Positions 7,627 through 10,581 of a stretch of 10,581 bases of DNA are shown piece after piece. Position 1 is the stretch's first letter. Each line of letters starts with the position of its first letter. Position numbers and translations under genes: made by a program. Source of the stretch: Candidatus Omnitrophota bacterium (GTDB lineage: Bacteria > Omnitrophota > Gorgyraeia > JACOVV01); assembly GCA_016177145.1 (NCBI GenBank), contig JACOVV010000162.1, positions 1 through 10,581 of the forward strand, written 5' to 3'. Below the pieces are notes generated by a model. That model did not search any database. It saw only the letters and a program-made list of their open reading frames with translations, and was not told where the DNA came from.

Positions 7627-7800
7627 TTCTTTCCTCCTTTTAGAAAAAATAACTTCCGTTTCATTTTACTTTTTTTTCGATTTATCACTGATCGTTTCAC
7701 ACCTCGGCAACCTGGGCAGTTAGGATCTCCTCCCCCCTTTCTCGACCGGAATCAGCTTGCCGATGATGGCCATAAAAAACTTGACCTAATATTACCTCTT
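7627..7800 (-). promoter_or_regulatory. Long 5' leader of the porin mRNA
   Basis: From the predicted start near 7800 to the porin ATG the leader is about 170 nt, much longer than others here. It contains a 7-bp pairing (TCGGCAA with TTGCCGA, about 55 nt apart), a G-rich stretch at 7740-7723 and an A/T-rich 3' part. A 17-codon frame starts at ATG 7773 (MAIIGKLIPVEKGGRRS), without a ribosome binding site. I matched it to no known riboswitch. It may be a structured regulatory leader or small-RNA target. Confidence 0.45.
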
Positions 7801-7806
7801 TTGTTT

Positions 7807-7836
7807 ATGTTAACATGATTGTAACAATTGTGTCAA
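7807..7836 (-). promoter_or_regulatory. Sigma-70 promoter of the porin, with overlapping palindromes
   Basis: TTGACA (7836-7831), a perfect -35, is followed after 18 bp by TAACAT (7812-7807), a 4/6 match to the -10. The -10 lies in the perfect palindrome ATGTTAACAT (7807-7816), and ACAATTGT (7824-7831) is a second palindrome touching the -35. These are operator candidates. The 11-mer TGATTGTAACA at 7816-7826 also occurs at the DUF4912 promoter. Confidence 0.7.
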
Positions 7837-7859
7837 GCAAAAAAGGATGGAAAAACAAT

Positions 7860-8345
7860 TTACTGTAATTCTTTTGCCTGCTTGTGCGGAGCCGCTGAAG
7901 ATGAATTATGGAACTGGCTTCCTTTAGGCGCCACGGCAATGACAAGGCCTGTTTTGGTAACTCCCCCTTCGATCGTGATCGTGCACACTTGGTCCGCTTT
8001 CTCAAAATTGATCAGACTGCGGTCGTACTCGATCATATTGACAAACTGCCAATTGTACATGGGCATTTGGTCCTTATAGAACTGGATGACTCTTTGAGCG
8101 TTGGCTCGTCCGGCGTAGCGAAGAATTCCCACGCGCGTTAATTCATTTTGAAAAGAAAACGATTGGTCGGGAAGGATTCTAAAGCCGACCGGGATGGGGA
8201 CATCGTCAAATTTCAGCGCGCTCGCAACCCCTAGTTCTTTGACAGGACCGTCCGCTCTTGTGCCAGAAGTCGTCGAGGCGCATCCCAGAGAAAGGACGAC
8301 TAAAAAGAGTGCCGGCAATAAACGCTTTATTCTTAAAAGAACCAT
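7860..8345 (-). CDS. Small lipoprotein of unknown function
   Basis: The 161-aa protein has a basic start (residues 1-8), a hydrophobic core and the lipobox-like SLGC ending at Cys22, so it should be lipidated and exported. Ala at +2 favours the outer membrane by the usual Lol rule. Ser at -3 is less common than Leu. The mature domain, from VPIPVGF (about 49-55) through FYKDQMPMYNW to the beta strands near CTITIEGG, looks like one compact alpha/beta domain. Short lipoproteins with VPxPxGF and FYxxQMP patterns are familiar from several Gram-negative lineages, but I cannot name a function. The C-terminal 20 residues are polar and probably disordered. GGAGGAGGAG immediately precedes ATG 8345 and a strong promoter lies upstream. 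No terminator is visible after the stop. Confidence 0.85.
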   Translation of the reverse strand: MVLLRIKRLLPALFLVVLSLGCASTTSGTRADGPVKELGVASALKFDDVPIPVGFRILPDQSFSFQNELTRVGILRYAGRANAQRVIQFYKDQMPMYNWQFVNMIEYDRSLINFEKADQVCTITIEGGVTKTGLVIAVAPKGSQFHNSSSAAPHKQAKELQ

Positions 8346-8371
8346 CTCCTCCTCCTCCGATTATGTGATTT

Positions 8372-8400
8372 ATTATACGACTACTTAAAATACCCGTCAA
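8372..8400 (-). promoter_or_regulatory. Strong sigma-70 promoter of the lipoprotein gene
   Basis: TTGACG (8400-8395), a 17-bp spacer and TATAAT (8377-8372) give an almost perfect consensus promoter. Transcription should begin near 8365, leaving a leader of about 20 nt that includes the GGAGGAGGAG ribosome binding site. Confidence 0.85.
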
Positions 8401-8410
8401 CTACTTGTTG

Positions 8411-8454
8411 CTGCGAAGCCCCACCGGAATCTTCCTTGCCAAAGGGCGAAGCAG
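8411..8454. repeat. Interrupted inverted repeat downstream of tRNA-Arg
   Basis: CTGC-GAA-GCCC (8411-8421) faces GGGC-GAA-GCAG (8444-8454): two 4-bp helices separated by a symmetric 3x3 internal loop. On the minus transcript it lies a few bases past the tRNA. There is no U-tract, so it is not a classical terminator. It could mark a processing or rho-dependent end. Confidence 0.3.
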
Positions 8455-8456
8455 AA

Positions 8457-8529
8457 TGCCCCTACCAGGACTCGAACCTGGCCATGAGGTTTAGGAAACC
8501 TCTGCTCTATCCACCTGAGCTATAGGGGC
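8457..8529 (-). tRNA. tRNA-Arg, anticodon CCT
   Basis: The 73-nt minus-strand sequence folds as a complete cloverleaf. The acceptor pairs GCCCCTA with TAGGGGC, the D stem pairs GCTC with GAGC, the anticodon stem pairs GAGGT with ACCTC around loop TTCCTAA, and the T arm pairs CCAGG with CCTGG around TTCGAGT. The anticodon CCT reads AGG arginine codons. The discriminator is A, and CCA is not encoded, so it must be added after transcription. It starts 6 nt after the apt stop codon with no promoter between, so it is probably cut from the ppdK-sigma-apt transcript. Confidence 0.96.
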
Positions 8530-8535
8530 TCCGGA

Positions 8536-9078
8536 CTAATATTGAATGAGCGAAAACACCGGTGTCTGCCCGAGTTTCTCACGGCCGTTTAAGAAAGTCA
8601 GCTCAATCAGACAAGCGACCTCAATAACCTCAGCCCCTAGTTTTCCAATTAATTCTGAAACAGCAGAGACAGTGCCTCCTGTCGCAAGAACATCATCAAT
8701 AATTAATACTTTCTCATGGCTTTGGAGCGCATCCTGGTGAACTTCTAACGAATCCTGTCCGTATTCCAAAGCATAGGCGGCTGAAAAAACTTTCCATGGG
8801 AGTTTGTTTTTTTTGCGGATGGGGACAAAACCGGTCCTTAAACGGTAAGCGAGCGCCGCGCCTAAAATAAATCCACGCGCTTCAATGGCGATGATTTTGT
8901 CAATTTTCCGGGACCGGTAGCGGTCCGCCAATAAATCAATGATTTTCCTAAAAAGCTCCGGCTGGCTTAATAGCGGAGTGATGTCTTTGAAGATAATGCC
9001 TTTCTTCGGGAAATCTGGGACATCACGGATGGCTTGCTTTAATTCTTCAATGTCATTACCGATGACCGGTTTATTCAT
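8536..9078 (-). CDS. apt: Adenine phosphoribosyltransferase
   Basis: The 180-aa protein has the normal length for Apt, which salvages adenine with PRPP to form AMP. IRDVPDFPKKGIIFKDITPLL (from residue 17) is the characteristic N-terminal block, EARGF at 66-70 is conserved, and VLIIDDVLATGGT at 124-136 is the PRPP-binding loop. The frame extends upstream to ATG 9165, but that stretch is the sigma gene read in another frame; ATG 9078 fits the family start. A GTG nine bases further up is a possible alternative. The start overlaps the sigma stop (ATGAATAA, 8 bp), indicating translational coupling. tRNA-Arg follows 6 nt after the stop. Confidence 0.96.
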   Translation of the reverse strand: MNKPVIGNDIEELKQAIRDVPDFPKKGIIFKDITPLLSQPELFRKIIDLLADRYRSRKIDKIIAIEARGFILGAALAYRLRTGFVPIRKKNKLPWKVFSAAYALEYGQDSLEVHQDALQSHEKVLIIDDVLATGGTVSAVSELIGKLGAEVIEVACLIELTFLNGREKLGQTPVFSLIQY

Positions 9079-9886
9079 ACCCTTCACTGTCCATGGCCAC
9101 GAAATCACGCAGTTTCTTGAGCGCCGCGGCTTCAATTTGCCGGACCCGCTCCCGCGTAATGCCAAATTGCCTGGCGGTATCTTCTAGAGTACGAGCGATC
9201 CCATCTTCTAATCCAAAACGTAAACTGACAATCTGTCTTTCTTTTTCCGTGATCATTTGCATCAAACGGCCGATTCTCTCGTGGCGCAGTGAATCGACCA
9301 AAGCCGCCCAGGGAGACGCGACATTTTCATCCTCGATCACATCCATGAATTGTCCGACCCCCTCATCACCGATAGGAGCGTCCAAGGAGGCGATTCGAGC
9401 AATCATCTGGCTGACTTCCCGCACTCGTTTCACGGGCAGTTTCATGACCTGCGAGACTTCCTTAAGGAGCGGCTTACGCTTTAGTTTCTGCGTGAGTTGT
9501 TCATTCACTTTTTTCCACTTGGAAACCAACTCCGCCATATAGACAGGCACGCGAATGGTCTTGCCTTGATTGATAATGGCTCTGGTGATGTATTGGCGAA
9601 TCCACCAGGCGGCGTAGGTGCTAAAACGAAAACCTCTGTCAGGATCAAATTTCTGCACCGCCCGTATCAACCCCAAATTCCCTTCTTCGATAAGGTCCAT
9701 AATAGGGACTTTCAGGTGACTGTACCTCTTGGCGATGTTAATCACCAGCCGAAGATTAGAACGAATCATCTTCCTTAGTGCTTCCTTGTCCCCTTTCTTG
9801 ATTCGTCTTGCGAGGTCTACTTCTTCTTCGGCGGTTAACAGCGGAATATTTTTGATCTCTTTGAGGTAAAGCCGAATGTTTTCCAG
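9071..9886 (-). CDS. Sigma-70 family RNA polymerase sigma factor (RpoD/RpoS-like, no region 1.1)
   Basis: From a CTG codon at 9886 the product is 271 aa. Region 1.2 lies at about 1-38 (ENIRLYLKEIKNIPLLTAEEE). Regions 2.1-2.4 lie at about 40-112, with DLIEEGNLGLIRAVQKFD and FSTYAAWWIRQYITRAI, the core-binding and -10 recognition helices. Region 3 is about 115-190, and region 4.2 is at 232-262, with the helix-turn-helix FGITRERVRQIE. No acidic region 1.1 is present, as in group 2 factors; INQGKTIRVPVY also leans to RpoS-like sigmas. Between an in-frame TGA at 9919-9917 and Met 9769 there is no ATG, GTG or TTG. Starting at 9769 would delete region 1.2, whereas CTG 9886 follows GGGGGAG by seven bases. 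It lies 33 nt after ppdK and overlaps apt. Confidence 0.93.
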   Translation of the reverse strand: MENIRLYLKEIKNIPLLTAEEEVDLARRIKKGDKEALRKMIRSNLRLVINIAKRYSHLKVPIMDLIEEGNLGLIRAVQKFDPDRGFRFSTYAAWWIRQYITRAIINQGKTIRVPVYMAELVSKWKKVNEQLTQKLKRKPLLKEVSQVMKLPVKRVREVSQMIARIASLDAPIGDEGVGQFMDVIEDENVASPWAALVDSLRHERIGRLMQMITEKERQIVSLRFGLEDGIARTLEDTARQFGITRERVRQIEAAALKKLRDFVAMDSEGYE

Positions 9887-9893
9887 TGAACTA

Positions 9894-9900
9894 CTCCCCC
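9894..9900 (-). promoter_or_regulatory. Ribosome binding site supporting a CTG start of the sigma gene
   Basis: GGGGGAG on the minus strand lies seven bases upstream of CTG 9886, the ideal spacing. It is preceded by AAGGAAA. No ATG, GTG or TTG in the right frame is served by it, so it points to CTG as initiator. Confidence 0.6.
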
Positions 9901-9919
9901 TTTCCTTAATAAGCGCGTA

Positions 9920-10581
9920 TCATTTTGTACTCTTAGCCCGCTTTGCCTTTAATTTTAAAACCGCCTGAGCCGCCGCCAGCCGCGCGATGGGGACGCGAAA
10001 AGGAGAACAGCTGACATAATTCAATCCGGTTTCATGGCAAAACTCAACCGAAGAAGGATCTCCGCCATGTTCACCGCAGATCCCCACTTTCAGTTTTGGG
10101 TTGAATGATCTTCCCTTCTCTACCGCGAGTTTCATCAATTTGCCGACTCCCCCCCGGTCGATCGTCACGAAAGGATCCCTCTCAAGGATACCTTCCTTCA
10201 GGTACTTCGGAAGAAACTTTCCAATGTCATCTCGGGAGAACCCAAAGGTCATCTGTGTCAGGTCGTTGGTGCCGAAACTGAAGAATTCCGCTTCCGTCGC
10301 GATCTCGTCGGCGGTAATCGCCGCGCGGGGAATTTCGATCATCGTTCCCACTGAATACTGCAGTTTCACGCGATAGCGCGCCATCACTTCTTCCGCGACT
10401 TGGATCAACGCTTTCTTGGTCACTTTTAACTCCGACAGCGTTCCCACCAGCGGGATCATCACTTCTGGGATAATTCGCTGTCCTTCTTTCGCTAGTTCGC
10501 AGGCGGCCTCAAAGATCGCCTTCACCTGCATTTGGTAAATATCGGGGTAGGTGATTCCCAGCCGGCACCCGCGGTGCCCCA
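9920..10581 (-). CDS. ppdK: Pyruvate, phosphate dikinase, C-terminal part, cut by window edge
   Basis: The frame is open to the window edge and gives about 220 residues of the C-terminal pyruvate/PEP-binding TIM barrel of PPDK, which interconverts pyruvate, ATP and phosphate with PEP, AMP and pyrophosphate. [18 protein letters not shown] at the edge, [16 protein letters not shown] in the middle and [12 protein letters not shown] with the catalytic cysteine are near-diagnostic. It ends [19 protein letters not shown] plus a basic tail. An ATG at 10531 lies inside the protein and is not a start. The phosphohistidine and nucleotide-binding domains lie beyond the window. PEP synthase is excluded by the GHRGCR and GEHGGDP forms. 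The sigma gene follows 33 nt downstream. Confidence 0.96.
   Translation of the reverse strand, partial: GHRGCRLGITYPDIYQMQVKAIFEAACELAKEGQRIIPEVMIPLVGTLSELKVTKKALIQVAEEVMARYRVKLQYSVGTMIEIPRAAITADEIATEAEFFSFGTNDLTQMTFGFSRDDIGKFLPKYLKEGILERDPFVTIDRGGVGKLMKLAVEKGRSFNPKLKVGICGEHGGDPSSVEFCHETGLNYVSCSPFRVPIARLAAAQAVLKLKAKRAKSTK

Noticed and set aside
7627..7800. A known riboswitch (c-di-GMP, cobalamin, SAM, TPP, fluoride, yybP-ykoY) in the porin leader
   Set aside because: I compared remembered consensus cores and found no convincing match, only loose resemblance in the GGTTGCCGAGG stretch.
8458..8465. GCCCCTAC as a further copy of the palindromic repeat
   Set aside because: These bases are the acceptor stem of tRNA-Arg and have no paired GTAGGGGC arm belonging to the repeat family.
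9079..9165. Extended N-terminus for Apt from ATG 9165
   Set aside because: The added residues are sigma region 4 read out of frame; the family starts near MNKPVIG.
9071..9769. Sigma factor starting at ATG 9769
   Set aside because: It would begin inside region 2.1 and lose the well-conserved region 1.2 encoded immediately upstream.
1..10581. CRISPR arrays, transposases, phage or defence genes
   Set aside because: No regularly spaced repeats, no recombinase or transposase motifs, and every large frame has a housekeeping or envelope assignment.

Overview
The window is a compact stretch of bacterial chromosome in which every supported gene lies on the minus strand, so the transcripts read from high to low coordinates. 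The signal peptide plus C-terminal phenylalanine of a predicted beta-barrel porin, and a small lipoprotein, indicate a diderm (Gram-negative type) bacterium. GH57 alpha-glucan enzymes with a DUF4912 protein, PPDK, an NfeD-type membrane-associated protease and a short sigma-70 factor would fit an uncultivated lineage such as Candidatus Omnitrophota or a relative. That placement is inference from gene content and needs a phylogeny.

Reading in transcription order, 10581-8457 is a housekeeping block: the C-terminus of pyruvate phosphate dikinase (ppdK, cut by the window edge), an RpoD/RpoS-like sigma factor that seems to start at CTG, adenine phosphoribosyltransferase (apt, overlapping the sigma gene by 8 bp) and tRNA-Arg(CCT) only 6 nt after apt. 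Next, 8400-7860 holds a small lipoprotein of unknown function behind a near-consensus sigma-70 promoter. A second promoter (about 7836-7807) with palindromes over its elements drives an outer-membrane porin (7626-6121) through a leader of roughly 170 nt. The porin ends in a strong intrinsic terminator (6108-6071).

From 6061 to 2041 lies an alpha-glucan (glycogen-like polymer) module: a GH57 glucanase/transferase-like enzyme whose start codon is only about 10 nt past the terminator, then a promoter, a DUF4912 protein and a GH57 branching enzyme overlapping by 11 bp. It is followed 21 nt later by a leucyl aminopeptidase (pepA), probably co-transcribed. The left edge carries the N-terminal 135 codons of an NfeD-family serine protease. 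Its upstream region and part of its coding sequence contain GTAGGGGC-type palindromic repeats.

Most of the content is ordinary core metabolism, gene expression and envelope. I found no defence system, CRISPR, phage or transposase. The points most worth a second look are the palindromic repeats at and inside nfeD, the non-ATG start of the sigma factor, the terminator abutting a GH57 start that lacks a ribosome binding site, the long porin leader, and an 11-mer shared by two promoters.
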